From Hadesarchaea archaeon (GTDB lineage Archaea > Hadarchaeota > Hadarchaeia > Hadarchaeales > Hadarchaeaceae): a stretch of 21,010 nt of DNA. The position numbers and the translations under genes were made by a program. This document shows positions 13,000-19,375 of the stretch, one piece after another. Position 1 is the stretch's first letter, and every line of letters begins with the position of its first letter. The stretch covers positions 1 to 21,010 of the forward strand of contig JAUWYN010000010.1 of the NCBI GenBank assembly GCA_030615805.1, in the 5' to 3' direction. Under the pieces are notes generated by a model, which was given only the letters and a program-made list of their open reading frames with translations, ran no database searches and was not told where the DNA came from.

Positions 13000-13598
13000 G
13001 TATCCACCCCTTCAATAGTTCCGTAGACTTTCCACCCCTCTCGCCGCTTTCCTGCGAAATAGTCGAGTTTTCTCCCGATGCACAACGAATCAACAAGTTG
13101 GTAAAACTCATCTGGTTTCTTGCTATGCCCCTGCGTTGGTGCGATGAGCGCAGTGGTTTGATTTGTTAGTTTAATAACAGGATTTCCTTTAATAGCAAGA
13201 ATGCAATGTTCCGTTTTCCCCCTTAACCAACTCCCAATCCCAATTTTATTCTTAACCCATGTAAGAATTGTTTTAGCCTCAAACCCCCACTTTTCAATAA
13301 TATGCAAAGCATCATGCAAGTTTTCCAACTGCTCTAGCTTCTTCTCGATGAATTGTTTGAATCGGATGGCCTGTCTTTTCTTTTCCTTAACTAGCACTTT
13401 GGCATCAAACACGGCTTCCCATTGCTTTTCTTGATCGGGATACGAATATGCCACTCTATTACAGAAGGCAGAAATCGCACGGCATTTAGGACACTCTTGG
13501 GCCTGTTCTATTTCAATCAAAATCAATTTGTCGCGCTCTTTGATTTTAGGATTGTAAATTCGTTTTCCCCCGCCTACTTTGGCAATGAGGCGAAACAC
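12996..13598 (-). CDS. MT-A70-like protein lacking the DPPW motif, about 200 aa
   Basis: The C-terminal half carries the MT-A70 (N6-adenine methyltransferase) pattern clearly: WGFEAKTILTWVKNK, GIGSWLRGKTEHCILAIKGN, HSKKPDEFYQLVDSLC and KLDYFAGKRREGWKVYG. The catalytic DPPW expected before it is absent. The frame stays open upstream of the GTG used here (13598-13596), back beyond 13871, and there VIYARPSRW occupies the place of a typical VIYADPPW. If translated it would be a dead motif. Between the halves are CPKC (with a later Cys) and a coiled helix (KKRQAIRFKQFIEKKLEQLEN). No ATG suits the start; GTG at 13598 is the best standard codon, and an unusual start nearer 13650 is possible. It may be a non-catalytic partner, like METTL14-type subunits. 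Confidence 0.7.
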   Translation of the reverse strand: MFRLIAKVGGGKRIYNPKIKERDKLILIEIEQAQECPKCRAISAFCNRVAYSYPDQEKQWEAVFDAKVLVKEKKRQAIRFKQFIEKKLEQLENLHDALHIIEKWGFEAKTILTWVKNKIGIGSWLRGKTEHCILAIKGNPVIKLTNQTTALIAPTQGHSKKPDEFYQLVDSLCIGRKLDYFAGKRREGWKVYGTIEGVDT

Positions 13599-13657
13599 GG
13601 TTGGATGATAATGAGACTGCCACCGCGATGGGCGCGCGTAAATAACTTTTTCCTCAC

Positions 13658-13969
13658 TCAGACGAACTCCCCCATCCGCGTCTGCCCCACCGCGTCCCTC
13701 ACGACCTCGCGGCTCGATGGGAACCACTTGACCTTCCGCGATCCATGTAGTGGGTACGCCCTGCCCTCGCGCTCCAAGATGCGGTAGGCGCTCCTCACCT
13801 TGCAGACGTTCTCCCGCGTCGGCCTCATCCCCAGGGCGCGGAGGGTCTGCCCCACGTTGAACCCGTACCATCCGTAGCCGTTGTGTTCCGCGTGGGTGGC
13901 CCTCGCTATCAGCAGGTTCAAGATGCGATGGTCCAAAAGGTCGGCTCCCGGTGGAAAGTCGGCTACCAT
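13658..13969 (-). CDS. Putative winged-helix protein, 103 aa
   Basis: ATG 13969-13967 shares its A with the upstream TGA (TGATG) and lies behind GGAGG. Helices at about 12-30 (DLLDHRILNLLIARATHAE), then VGQTLRALGMRPTRENVCKVRSAYRILEREGRAYPL, fit a winged helix-turn-helix, with RKVKWFPSS as the wing. It would be a DNA-binding regulator or a targeting subunit for the modification proteins on either side. There is no metal motif. The identification rests on pattern only. Confidence 0.68.
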   Translation of the reverse strand: MVADFPPGADLLDHRILNLLIARATHAEHNGYGWYGFNVGQTLRALGMRPTRENVCKVRSAYRILEREGRAYPLHGSRKVKWFPSSREVVRDAVGQTRMGEFV

Positions 13970-14310
13970 CAACAATCCTCCTTTAAATCCTCAGATATTA
14001 TCGCAGCAGTTAGGAAAATCGCAGCAACCAAAGCTACGCCGAAGAAAACCCACACGCTGATAAAGAACCCCCCAGCCACAAATGCCAAAATGAAAAGCAT
14101 AACACCAATTAGCCCGAGCTTCACAGCATCTGATGCCTTTTTGAGTTGGGTAATCGCATCGTGTAGCCATATTATTAGTACAAGTCCACAAAATATCGGA
14201 AAGCCGAATACAAACACCGTTGCCATTCCTAGCGCCCGCAACTTGCGATGCTTGGTTTTCCGCTTGCGCTTTCTCGTTCTAGGCTTGCTTGACCCTCCGT
14301 TCCTTTTCAC
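13969..14310 (-). CDS. Three-helix membrane protein with basic N-terminus, 113 aa
   Basis: GTG 14310-14308 overlaps the upstream stop as GTGA, with GGAGG eight bases before. The longer frame only re-reads the upstream gene. The N-terminus is extremely basic (KPRTRKRKRKTKHRKLR) and may bind nucleic acid or lipid head groups. Helices follow at about 31-50, 66-84 and 86-105, with acidic ISEDLKEDC at the end. The family is unknown. A membrane protein inside a chain of modification genes is unexpected; it could tether the DNA-processing proteins to the membrane. Confidence 0.75.
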   Translation of the reverse strand: MKRNGGSSKPRTRKRKRKTKHRKLRALGMATVFVFGFPIFCGLVLIIWLHDAITQLKKASDAVKLGLIGVMLFILAFVAGGFFISVWVFFGVALVAAIFLTAAIISEDLKEDC

Positions 14311-14846
14311 GCGAAGACCTCCAGCGGCCGCGCTACCCGCGATAACCACTGTAAAACCCTTACATTGTGCCAGCCCCACGTCCTGATTAGCCACACCTTC
14401 TTTCGCGCGAAAACTTTGTTGAAACGAGGCATCCTCCGATCTAACCATAATATATTATCCGTCCATTTTGCCATGAAATCGCTGATGATGTTTTCCTTCT
14501 CCACGTTCCCCGCGAACTGTTGTGAACTGAAACCCCCCGGCCGGCCCATCCTCTTTGCTTGCTCATCGCAGTAATCAGGATCACCGATAACCCATTTCCA
14601 CGGCCGGCGAGATTCCGCCGATTTTAAAAACTCGAAAGCATCCACCTTGTGGGTCGCGTTGGAGTTCGGGTTAATATCCACCCTAACATCTCCGATTTCG
14701 GAACCCCCTGAAAATAGATGCAAAACTGGTCTATCCGCGCCGATTAACTTGGTGATTATTTTCTCAACTTGGGGCGGGAATGCTCCAGGATACTGGCCGG
14801 CGCGAACCGAACCGAAAATTATCTCCGCTTGATTAACGGCGCTCAT
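14307..14846 (-). CDS. Methyltransferase-like protein with DPDY motif, 179 aa
   Basis: ATG 14846-14844 overlaps the preceding mini-gene stop as ATGA. LHLFSGGSEIGDV (42-54) resembles SAM-binding motif I. VDINP (56-60) is the acidic end of the next strand, and NATHKVDAFEFL (63-74) supplies the following acid. WVIGDPDYCD (85-94) sits where amino-methyltransferases have DPPY, with Asp in place of the second Pro. The length is a single compact Rossmann domain with no target-recognition domain. The VDINPxxNxTH segment is shared with the C-terminal domain of the radical SAM fusion two genes upstream, so the two are probably related and may act together. DNA, RNA or nucleotide as substrate is open. 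Confidence 0.72.
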   Translation of the reverse strand: MSAVNQAEIIFGSVRAGQYPGAFPPQVEKIITKLIGADRPVLHLFSGGSEIGDVRVDINPNSNATHKVDAFEFLKSAESRRPWKWVIGDPDYCDEQAKRMGRPGGFSSQQFAGNVEKENIISDFMAKWTDNILWLDRRMPRFNKVFARKKVWLIRTWGWHNVRVLQWLSRVARPLEVFA

Positions 14847-14980
14847 ACCCCGCCCGCCCCCCCGATCCTCTCCAGCAGCTCCCGCTTCCGTTCCGCCGCC
14901 CCATCCAGCGACTCGATGAAGTCCTTGGGCCACTTCAGGCTGTGATACTCGCTAGCAAGGCGCTCAAGCTGGGAGGTCAT
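14843..14980 (-). CDS. 45-residue linker gene between the two methyltransferase-like genes
   Basis: The start (ATG 14980-14978) overlaps the radical SAM stop as ATGA, and the stop overlaps the next ATG as ATGA. The product reads MTSQLERLASEYHSLKWPKD and then a charged helix (AERKRELLERIGG). It has no metal motif or membrane helix, and the overall pattern is amphipathic. Perfect double coupling argues that it is made. It may be a small adaptor between its two neighbours. Confidence 0.62.
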   Translation of the reverse strand: MTSQLERLASEYHSLKWPKDFIESLDGAAERKRELLERIGGAGGV

Positions 14981-16227
14981 GCCGATGCCCCCTGTTTTTT
15001 GAAAACTTGCAGGCACCTAATCCGCATTCTCGGCCCCGTTGTGACCCCGATCATGTGGGTTCGTTTCCCGTCCTTCGGGGCTAGGTAGATGAGCTGGTGG
15101 AGGATCGCCAACCTTTTGCAGACCCGCCAAATCTCCCGATACTCTGGCATGTAGAGCTTGTCGTATGGTGGATCCCAAAAGCCGAACTCGAATTGGTTAT
15201 CGCGGAATATCCCGAGATCCCGCCAGTCGAGGCAATGGGTAGGGTTCATGGTGGGGTTCTTGTCAACGGTTATGATGTCGCTCGGAATGCCGTCGGTCTT
15301 TCCGAAGCAGATGTCGGGCTTGTCCACATTCTCGATCAATCTATGAAGGATTTGGTTGCAACCCCAACGGCGGGTCATCTGTCTCATGCAGGGCCAGAAG
15401 TCGAACTTGACCCTCCCGCTCGCCTTTTTGATGGATTGAATATCAACTTTTGGATCCGATGGCAGAAGTTGGGTTTCTTGACACGGGATCCGATGCAAGT
15501 ATAACTTATCATGTTTTTGTATACCAGCACTAACTTCTGGGTCGATGCCGAAGTTCACGAGTTGGTTATGTTTCCGGCACTTGGCCCGAAACTCCCTCAA
15601 TTCCTCCGCCGTCCACCGCTCCGGCGTGGCGTGTCTGTACCCGCCGTCATAACAGCAATCGCCGACCTTCACGTTCCAGATCTTCATGAGATCTAGCTTG
15701 AGGTCGCACTCGGTTTTCGGGATCTCCCAGTTCACGATGACAAAAACCATGATGTCTTTCGTCTTGTACCCCGTCTTGGTCAACTGTGTGATGGCGTCCT
15801 TGATCTTGTACTGTTCTTTTATCGAGTAATCCCAAGCGATACGGGGCTTGATGAAACGCGCCCTTTTCAGTTCATCCGCGATCTCTTGCGTCAAAAGGCG
15901 ATAGTCGAAGCCGCAAATTTCCTCGTAGCGGACGACCTTGCCGTTCACCTTGATTTTTCCGAGTTCTCTAATTCGCTCTAGGATGTTCGGCTGATAGAGA
16001 AAGTTCATGTCGAGGATCTCAACGTAGTTGCGCTCTATCTTCGGGATCGGGAAGACCTCAAGCTCGGTGGGCTCGTAGCAAAAGGGGCAGTCGTTGGGAC
16101 ACCCCCGCGAGGTCTCTATCCTCTGCCGATCGTCCTTGACGGCGACGTACTGCGGCTTGCCCCAAGTCGTCCTCGGGATCACGCCAGTCGGTTTGAACAC
16201 AACTTGCTTGATGTCGCCGCGCCCCAT
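14977..16227 (-). CDS. Radical SAM protein fused to a DPPY methyltransferase-like domain, 416 aa
   Basis: ATG 16227-16225 follows AGGTGGGTAGG; a GTG three codons earlier is the alternative. C43-x3-C47-x2-C50 in SRGCPNDCPFCY is the radical SAM iron-sulphur motif, in the form seen in B12-binding-type members. The barrel runs to about residue 250 (EILDMNFL, EICGFDYRLLT, KPRIAWDY follow). From about 300 a second domain shows VDKNPTMNPTH (321-331) and WDPPYDKLY (DPPY at 352-355), the catalytic motif of amino-group DNA methyltransferases, although motif I before it is weak. Such a fusion could first place or recognise a group on a base and then do radical chemistry on it. The substrate is unknown. 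A role in DNA or RNA hypermodification is inference from the motifs and from the neighbouring methyltransferase-like genes. Confidence 0.82.
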   Translation of the reverse strand: MGRGDIKQVVFKPTGVIPRTTWGKPQYVAVKDDRQRIETSRGCPNDCPFCYEPTELEVFPIPKIERNYVEILDMNFLYQPNILERIRELGKIKVNGKVVRYEEICGFDYRLLTQEIADELKRARFIKPRIAWDYSIKEQYKIKDAITQLTKTGYKTKDIMVFVIVNWEIPKTECDLKLDLMKIWNVKVGDCCYDGGYRHATPERWTAEELREFRAKCRKHNQLVNFGIDPEVSAGIQKHDKLYLHRIPCQETQLLPSDPKVDIQSIKKASGRVKFDFWPCMRQMTRRWGCNQILHRLIENVDKPDICFGKTDGIPSDIITVDKNPTMNPTHCLDWRDLGIFRDNQFEFGFWDPPYDKLYMPEYREIWRVCKRLAILHQLIYLAPKDGKRTHMIGVTTGPRMRIRCLQVFKKQGASA

Positions 16228-16228
16228 C

Positions 16229-16396
16229 CTACCCACCTGCCCCTTTGAATGGATTCCAAACTGCCGTTGCGATGATAACTCCGAAAATCACGACCAGAAC
16301 GGCAGCGAGTGGATTCTTTTCTAATACGAAATGAACCATACCGGATAATGTCGAACCTATGACGAATGCCCAAATAAATAGCCGCCCGCCGCTCAT
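16229..16396 (-). CDS. Two-helix membrane protein, 55 aa
   Basis: ATG 16396-16394 overlaps the upstream stop as ATGA, and TAG ends one base before the radical SAM start. The sequence has two hydrophobic helices (LFIWAFVIGSTLSGMVHFVL and LAAVLVVIFGVIIATAVW) joined by a short EKNP turn, then a Gly-rich tail. It is a helical hairpin with no recognised family. Position alone links it to the radical SAM gene. Confidence 0.65.
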   Translation of the reverse strand: MSGGRLFIWAFVIGSTLSGMVHFVLEKNPLAAVLVVIFGVIIATAVWNPFKGAGG

Positions 16397-16551
16397 CCGC
16401 GCCCGGCCCCCTTACTTCTCCAATTTCTCCCGCAGTCCACCAAGCCACGCTTTTTTAGCCAGCGTTTGTATCGCCACCTATTGCAAGCCCAATAAAGAAC
16501 GGCAAGCATCAAGCCGTAGATTACCCCGATTGTAAAGTCAACGTCATTCAT
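16393..16551 (-). CDS. Single-helix membrane protein, 52 aa
   Basis: ATG 16551-16549 follows GGTGATGGGGG, and the stop overlaps the next start as ATGA. One hydrophobic helix (TIGVIYGLMLAVLYWACN) is followed by a very basic tail (RWRYKRWLKKRG, then NWRSKG). The predicted topology is N-terminus outside, tail in the cytoplasm. Function is unknown. Confidence 0.62.
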   Translation of the reverse strand: MNDVDFTIGVIYGLMLAVLYWACNRWRYKRWLKKRGLVDCGRNWRSKGAGRG

Positions 16552-16786
16552 CCCCCATCACCACCCGCTCAGGCCCGAGGCCCCCTCTCCTTTTTAATCG
16601 GAGACACACAGCGCAAGATATTTTTTCATTTGTTGCGTCCCAATCCACAGCGTAGTTACTGCAAAAAGTGACCGCGTAAGGCTTGCCGTCGTTTGCGATG
16701 CCTTCAAATTGTATTCCATGAACTTTGACTAGTCGTCCCCCCCAAGAACGCGGCTTAACTTTCTTGATTGTTTCTTTCTTAGCCAT
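16544..16786 (-). CDS. Small CxxC protein, 80 aa
   Basis: ATG 16786-16784 (MAKKETIKKVKPRSW) lies just after the TAG of the upstream gene with GGTGGTAGGG before it. The longer frame re-reads the upstream mini-gene. A basic N-terminus precedes a beta-rich centre (VKVHGIQFEGIANDGKPYAV). FCSNYAVDW then CAVCLRLKRR supplies three cysteines near the end, an incomplete zinc knuckle. It probably binds nucleic acid or a partner protein; no family is named. Confidence 0.68.
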   Translation of the reverse strand: MAKKETIKKVKPRSWGGRLVKVHGIQFEGIANDGKPYAVTFCSNYAVDWDATNEKISCAVCLRLKRRGGLGPERVVMGDE

Positions 16787-16788
16787 CC

Positions 16789-16914
16789 CTACCACCCGCT
16801 CAAACTCGAACAGTTCTCCTTTTTCTCGGGCGGGCACCCCTGGCACTCCGCTATCGGCACGGTCCGGCGGCGGTAGGGGCAGAATATGGTGTGGACTTCG
16901 AGTGTCGCGCTCAC
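16789..16914 (-). CDS. 41-residue Cys protein
   Basis: GTG 16914-16912 follows GAGGAGGGGG of the upstream gene end. The peptide shows FCPYRRRTVPIAECQGC and a later C, so four Cys in a C-x11-C-x2-C-x7-C pattern. It fits a tiny zinc- or iron-sulphur-binding protein. The CP..RRxVP...C..C layout recurs in small archaeal proteins. The stop is two bases before the next ATG. Confidence 0.65.
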   Translation of the reverse strand: MSATLEVHTIFCPYRRRTVPIAECQGCPPEKKENCSSLSGW

Positions 16915-16917
16915 CGT

Positions 16918-17034
16918 TCAGCCCCCCTCCTCGCCTATCTTCCAGTTGGCTTCAACCTTCCTTGAAATGCGCCAGCCGAAAACGACTAACGCCACCGCTA
17001 ATACCAAGATAACTACATACTCAATAGTTTCCAT
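16918..17034 (-). CDS. Single-helix membrane peptide, 38 aa
   Basis: ATG 17034-17032 lies one base after the upstream TGA. The helix (EYVVILVLAVALVVFGWRI) is followed by a charged tail ending GEEGG, whose codons form the ribosome-binding site of the next gene. Function is unknown. Confidence 0.62.
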   Translation of the reverse strand: METIEYVVILVLAVALVVFGWRISRKVEANWKIGEEGG

Positions 17035-17035
17035 C

Positions 17036-17365
17036 TCACTCAACCCTCGTTTTCCGCGAGCGCTTTTCAGCAGAAAAGGGCTCCTCGCCTTCGAGAACCC
17101 TGCGGAGTTCTTTTGAGATTTCGCAACCAAGACAGTATTTCAGCTGTTTTCCTTTCTCATCGAAATCGTGATGTTCTAATTTTTTAATGTGCCCCCTCAG
17201 CCCCGCCTCGAGGGAGTTGATTAGTTCTAATGCTAGCCGTAATCCTAACTTGACATCCTGAGGGCCGTCTGTTTTTAATAAACCCTCGATTATCCGCTCG
17301 AGGTCCCCAAAGGACTTCACCTGCGGTTCAGCTTTGATGCTTTTGATTTCGACTTTGCCATTCAT
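17036..17365 (-). CDS. Helical hypothetical protein, 109 aa
   Basis: ATG 17365-17363 overlaps the stop of a 24-codon frame as ATGA and follows AAGGGGTGG. The protein is mostly charged helix (FGDLERIIEGLLKTD, LGLRLALELINSLEAGLRGHIKKLEHHD), with CLGC (a CxxC) at about 78-81 and a basic end (KRSRKTRVE). It could be a coiled-coil adaptor with a half zinc site that dimerises. No family is recognised. Confidence 0.7.
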   Translation of the reverse strand: MNGKVEIKSIKAEPQVKSFGDLERIIEGLLKTDGPQDVKLGLRLALELINSLEAGLRGHIKKLEHHDFDEKGKQLKYCLGCEISKELRRVLEGEEPFSAEKRSRKTRVE

Positions 17366-17436
17366 ATCCGATGCCACCCCTTTCTGCGCTCTATGAAATG
17401 CCAATAGGGATAGATGCACGACACCTCGCCCCTCAC
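17362..17436 (-). CDS. Possible 24-residue peptide
   Basis: A GTG start (17436-17434) overlaps the MazG-like stop as GTGA, and the stop overlaps the next ATG as ATGA. The product is MRGEVSCIYPYWHFIERRKG plus four residues. It is too short for any family call. Exact coupling on both sides is the only support, and it could instead be a spacer that carries ribosomes to the next start. Confidence 0.4.
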   Translation of the reverse strand: MRGEVSCIYPYWHFIERRKGWHRI

Positions 17437-17675
17437 CGCGCCCCCTCCTTGTGTTTTGTTGAGAGATACACGAAAGCAGCCAAGTTTATGATGTCGAAAA
17501 GTTCTTCTGGTTCTCTCGATTCGAGCCATTCGTGAAATTCATCGTTCAACCTTTTTTTGAGATGCTTTAGCGGGAAATCAATCCAAGGAGTAGCTGTGTT
17601 CCCTTCCACATTCGTTCTGATGGCCGCTTTCATCTTCGCCAATTTGAACACTTCATCGAGTTCTTCCATCACCAT
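17433..17675 (-). CDS. MazG-like all-alpha NTP pyrophosphatase, 80 aa
   Basis: ATG 17675-17673 follows GGAGGGGGAG. A second ATG two codons on is possible. The helical core has ExxE (E46-x2-E49 in NDEFHEWLES) and ExxD (E58-x2-D61 in EELFDIIN), the Mg-binding signature of the all-alpha NTP-PPase superfamily. These enzymes hydrolyse (d)NTPs to monophosphates and pyrophosphate. Viral copies may clear non-canonical or host nucleotides or blunt alarmone signalling. At 80 residues it is short but covers the four-helix motif region. In an element that may modify its DNA, a nucleotide-pool role is attractive, but this is inference. Confidence 0.72.
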   Translation of the reverse strand: MVMEELDEVFKLAKMKAAIRTNVEGNTATPWIDFPLKHLKKRLNDEFHEWLESREPEELFDIINLAAFVYLSTKHKEGAR

Positions 17676-17678
17676 AAT

Positions 17679-17789
17679 TCATCTCCCCCTCCAGCACTCC
17701 CTGCACACGTTCTCCGCGTTGATCCGCCCGAACTCCTTGCAGCGGTAGCAGGGGCCGATTCCATCAGAAACAAAACGCTTTCTCCGCAT
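17679..17789 (-). CDS. 36-residue zinc-knuckle protein
   Basis: ATG 17789-17787 has GAGGTTG upstream. CYRC and CREC are separated by 14 residues, forming a minimal four-Cys zinc site, with basic ends (MRRKRF, WRGR). It probably folds around one zinc and binds nucleic acid or a protein. It is followed closely by the MazG-like gene. Confidence 0.68.
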   Translation of the reverse strand: MRRKRFVSDGIGPCYRCKEFGRINAENVCRECWRGR

Positions 17790-17799
17790 CGTAGCAACC

Positions 17800-17976
17800 T
17801 CACATTATTGGCAACGCCTTATCGATTTGCAAAACCCATCGCAAAGCGGCCAAAAGCCCTTTTCTATATTCTATTTCGCTCTCCTTCGCCGTGTGGCTTC
17901 CGACCGAATAGCCATGGAGTGATGTTATCTCCACGAGCATCTTGGTTATCTCATCTTGTCTTCGCAACGCGTTCAC
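17800..17976 (-). CDS. 58-residue helical protein
   Basis: GTG 17976-17974 overlaps the upstream stop as GTGA, behind GGAGG. It is a charged, amphipathic helical protein (LRRQDEITKMLVEITSLHGY, later EIEYRKGLLAALRWVLQID). It has no metal or membrane signature and resembles a small coiled-coil dimer. Function is unknown. Confidence 0.62.
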   Translation of the reverse strand: MNALRRQDEITKMLVEITSLHGYSVGSHTAKESEIEYRKGLLAALRWVLQIDKALPIM

Positions 17977-18125
17977 CCCCGTTTTTCCTCCATCGTCTGC
18001 CTGATTTTACGGAGTTCGGTTTCAATCGCCCGACGTGCCATCGTGTTGAAATAAATCGCTCGCTGCAACGGGCTCATGTTTTCTAGGGCTTCTTGTTCCC
18101 TCAGCTTCTCCGCGATCTCGCTCAT
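17973..18125 (-). CDS. 50-residue helical protein
   Basis: ATG 18125-18123 follows GAGGTGG. It has strongly helical, alternating charge (MSEIAEKLREQEALENMSPL, then RRAIETELRKIRQTMEEKRG). It is coupled by GTGA to the following helical protein, so the two may pair. No family is recognised. Confidence 0.62.
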   Translation of the reverse strand: MSEIAEKLREQEALENMSPLQRAIYFNTMARRAIETELRKIRQTMEEKRG

Positions 18126-18135
18126 ATCTTCCACC

Positions 18136-18438
18136 TCATTCTTCGGGATACTTCAGCACAATCCGTACCCGTTCACATTTTTTGTCTAGCGTGTGTACCT
18201 TGGGACGTGTTGTGTAACATCTCCCCGATACACGGATTCTTTCCTCCACACGCATCGGTTTTTCAGAGGTGTTTATCACCAAATGGTCATCGAACAATTC
18301 TATGGACGCCATGCGAGTTCCCAAAAACCCCCTACCGTGCCTTATTGTTATTTCGTCGTCGCTGACTTTTCTAATTCTGACTCGCCGTGTTGTCGGTCTG
18401 GGTTCCAACTTTAATTTTATTTCCTTTCCGAACACCAC
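18136..18438 (-). CDS. Beta-rich hypothetical protein, 100 aa
   Basis: Start codons GTG at 18444, 18438 and 18435 all fall in a GTGGTTGTGGTG run. I chose 18438 because it sits five bases after GGAGG. The sequence alternates basic and hydrophobic residues (KEIKLKLEPRPTTRRVRIRK, ASIELFDDHLVINTS, ERVRIVLKYPEE), typical of a small beta barrel. There is no metal site. It is basic overall, so nucleic-acid binding is possible. No family is recognised. Confidence 0.68.
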   Translation of the reverse strand: MVFGKEIKLKLEPRPTTRRVRIRKVSDDEITIRHGRGFLGTRMASIELFDDHLVINTSEKPMRVEERIRVSGRCYTTRPKVHTLDKKCERVRIVLKYPEE

Positions 18439-18447
18439 AACCACCTC

Positions 18448-18735
18448 CTAGATCTCCCACCTGCTGTTCTTCCCCTCGCTCACGTACCTCGCGTCGAACT
18501 GCTTGAGCTTGTCAGCGATCTTGCCGAAGTCGTTGCGCAGGTAAAATTTCGGCTTCACCACGATTACGCCGTTCGCCCCCGCCTGGCTGAACTCCACGAG
18601 CTTGGCGTGCTCACCCAGCGCCACCTCGACCTCCGTGAGCGACGGGTGCTTGGGCTTCTCGGGCTCAACTTCCTCTACCGTTGCGACTTTGCTGAGGTTC
18701 AACTCGTTCCCGCACCAAGGACATTTTAATCCCAT
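18448..18735 (-). CDS. Protein with N-terminal half zinc knuckle, 95 aa
   Basis: ATG 18735-18733 follows GGGGTAAG. CPWCGNEL (5-12) is a CxxC knuckle with no second pair, so zinc would need a dimer or no metal is bound. An acidic linker (TVEEVEPEKPKHP) leads to an alpha/beta domain (EVEVALGEHAKLVEFSQAG, VIVVKPKFYLRNDFGKIADKL). No family is recognised. Confidence 0.7.
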   Translation of the reverse strand: MGLKCPWCGNELNLSKVATVEEVEPEKPKHPSLTEVEVALGEHAKLVEFSQAGANGVIVVKPKFYLRNDFGKIADKLKQFDARYVSEGKNSRWEI

Positions 18736-18755
18736 CTTACCCCTCCGCTGGTTTT

Positions 18756-18950
18756 TTAATCAACATCCGTCTCAACGATTATCTCGGCCTTGTTGAGATA
18801 GAGCGTCTTTATCTCCTGTTTCGTTAATTTGAAATGCCGGACAATTCGCAATCGTACCTTGTCTATTGCGTGTTGGTACGTGTCGGCTTCAGTTGTCAAT
18901 GTCCCTAGAGGTCCGCTCTCAATGGAAAACTCAACTTCCCATATTTTCAT
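18756..18950 (-). CDS. Hypothetical protein, 64 aa
   Basis: ATG 18950-18948 overlaps the upstream stop as ATGA. A beta-alpha-beta pattern (IWEVEFSIESG, DTYQHAIDKVRLRIVRHF, AEIIVETDVD) suggests a small ferredoxin-like fold. It is acidic at the end and has no cysteines. Function is unknown. Confidence 0.68.
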   Translation of the reverse strand: MKIWEVEFSIESGPLGTLTTEADTYQHAIDKVRLRIVRHFKLTKQEIKTLYLNKAEIIVETDVD

Positions 18951-19168
18951 TCAATACACCCCCGTTTTTTCGGTCGAGCGCGAAGCTTTTGTTTTAAAAA
19001 TTTTATCGCACAACTTGGAGAACATAAATAATAGTCTTTACTTTCGTATGTTGTCACTTCGTGTCCATCTTCAATTTTGATGTACCAATTTTTGACGTAG
19101 GTTATTTCAAAGTGATTTTCTCTCTGCTTTATCACCCGTCCGCAATATTCACAAAATCGCTTACCCAT
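18947..19168 (-). CDS. Zinc-finger protein, 73 aa
   Basis: ATG 19168-19166 shares its A with the upstream TGA (TGATG). CEYC (6-9) and CSPSC (48-52), with LCSPSCAIKFLK after, resemble the TRASH/MYM-type treble-clef arrangement in which the second pair starts a helix. The end is basic (RARPKKRG). It is probably a small DNA- or protein-binding module. Confidence 0.72.
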   Translation of the reverse strand: MGKRFCEYCGRVIKQRENHFEITYVKNWYIKIEDGHEVTTYESKDYYLCSPSCAIKFLKQKLRARPKKRGCIE

Positions 19169-19374
19169 CAGCCCTCACCTTTTTCGGCCTCGGTCGGGCG
19201 CGATTTGATAACTTCTGCCACTTTTTTGCGTGCATCTTTGGCTTGTTGGCTATTGCTTGACTTGACACAGTTTTTACATAGCTTATTTACGAAGTGAAAT
19301 CCGAAGATGTCGAGAGGGCCCGGATTTTCATGAATGACATTTCCACACTCGGTACAAATTAGAGGTTCGGCCAC
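19168..19374 (-). CDS. Zinc-finger protein, 68 aa
   Basis: GTG 19374-19372 follows GGGGGGCGGTGAG. A TTG at 19395 would add seven residues inside the upstream gene. CTECG near the N-terminus and CKNC about 27 residues later form a four-Cys site, followed by a charged helix (QQAKDARKKVAEVIKSR). The layout is that of a small single-zinc regulator. Confidence 0.68.
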   Translation of the reverse strand: MAEPLICTECGNVIHENPGPLDIFGFHFVNKLCKNCVKSSNSQQAKDARKKVAEVIKSRPTEAEKGEG

Positions 19375-19375
19375 C

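Noticed and set aside
12185..13111. A 308-codon minus-strand frame
   Set aside because: It overlaps the HNH gene, the zinc-ribbon gene and the repeat tract. Its protein has no coherent domain and includes low-complexity translation of the GTAGT repeats. The competing HNH frame has clear motifs and a promoter.
13576..13656. A 27-codon frame starting at GTG just after the winged-helix stop
   Set aside because: It is out of frame with the MT-A70-like protein, has no motif and no overlap with the next start. It is probably chance.
13599..13871. N-terminal extension of the MT-A70-like frame, including a GADPPRP string
   Set aside because: The part before about 13660 is the shadow of the winged-helix gene, so GADPPRP is a chance resemblance to DPPW. 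Only the short VIYARPSRW stretch after the upstream stop could be coding.
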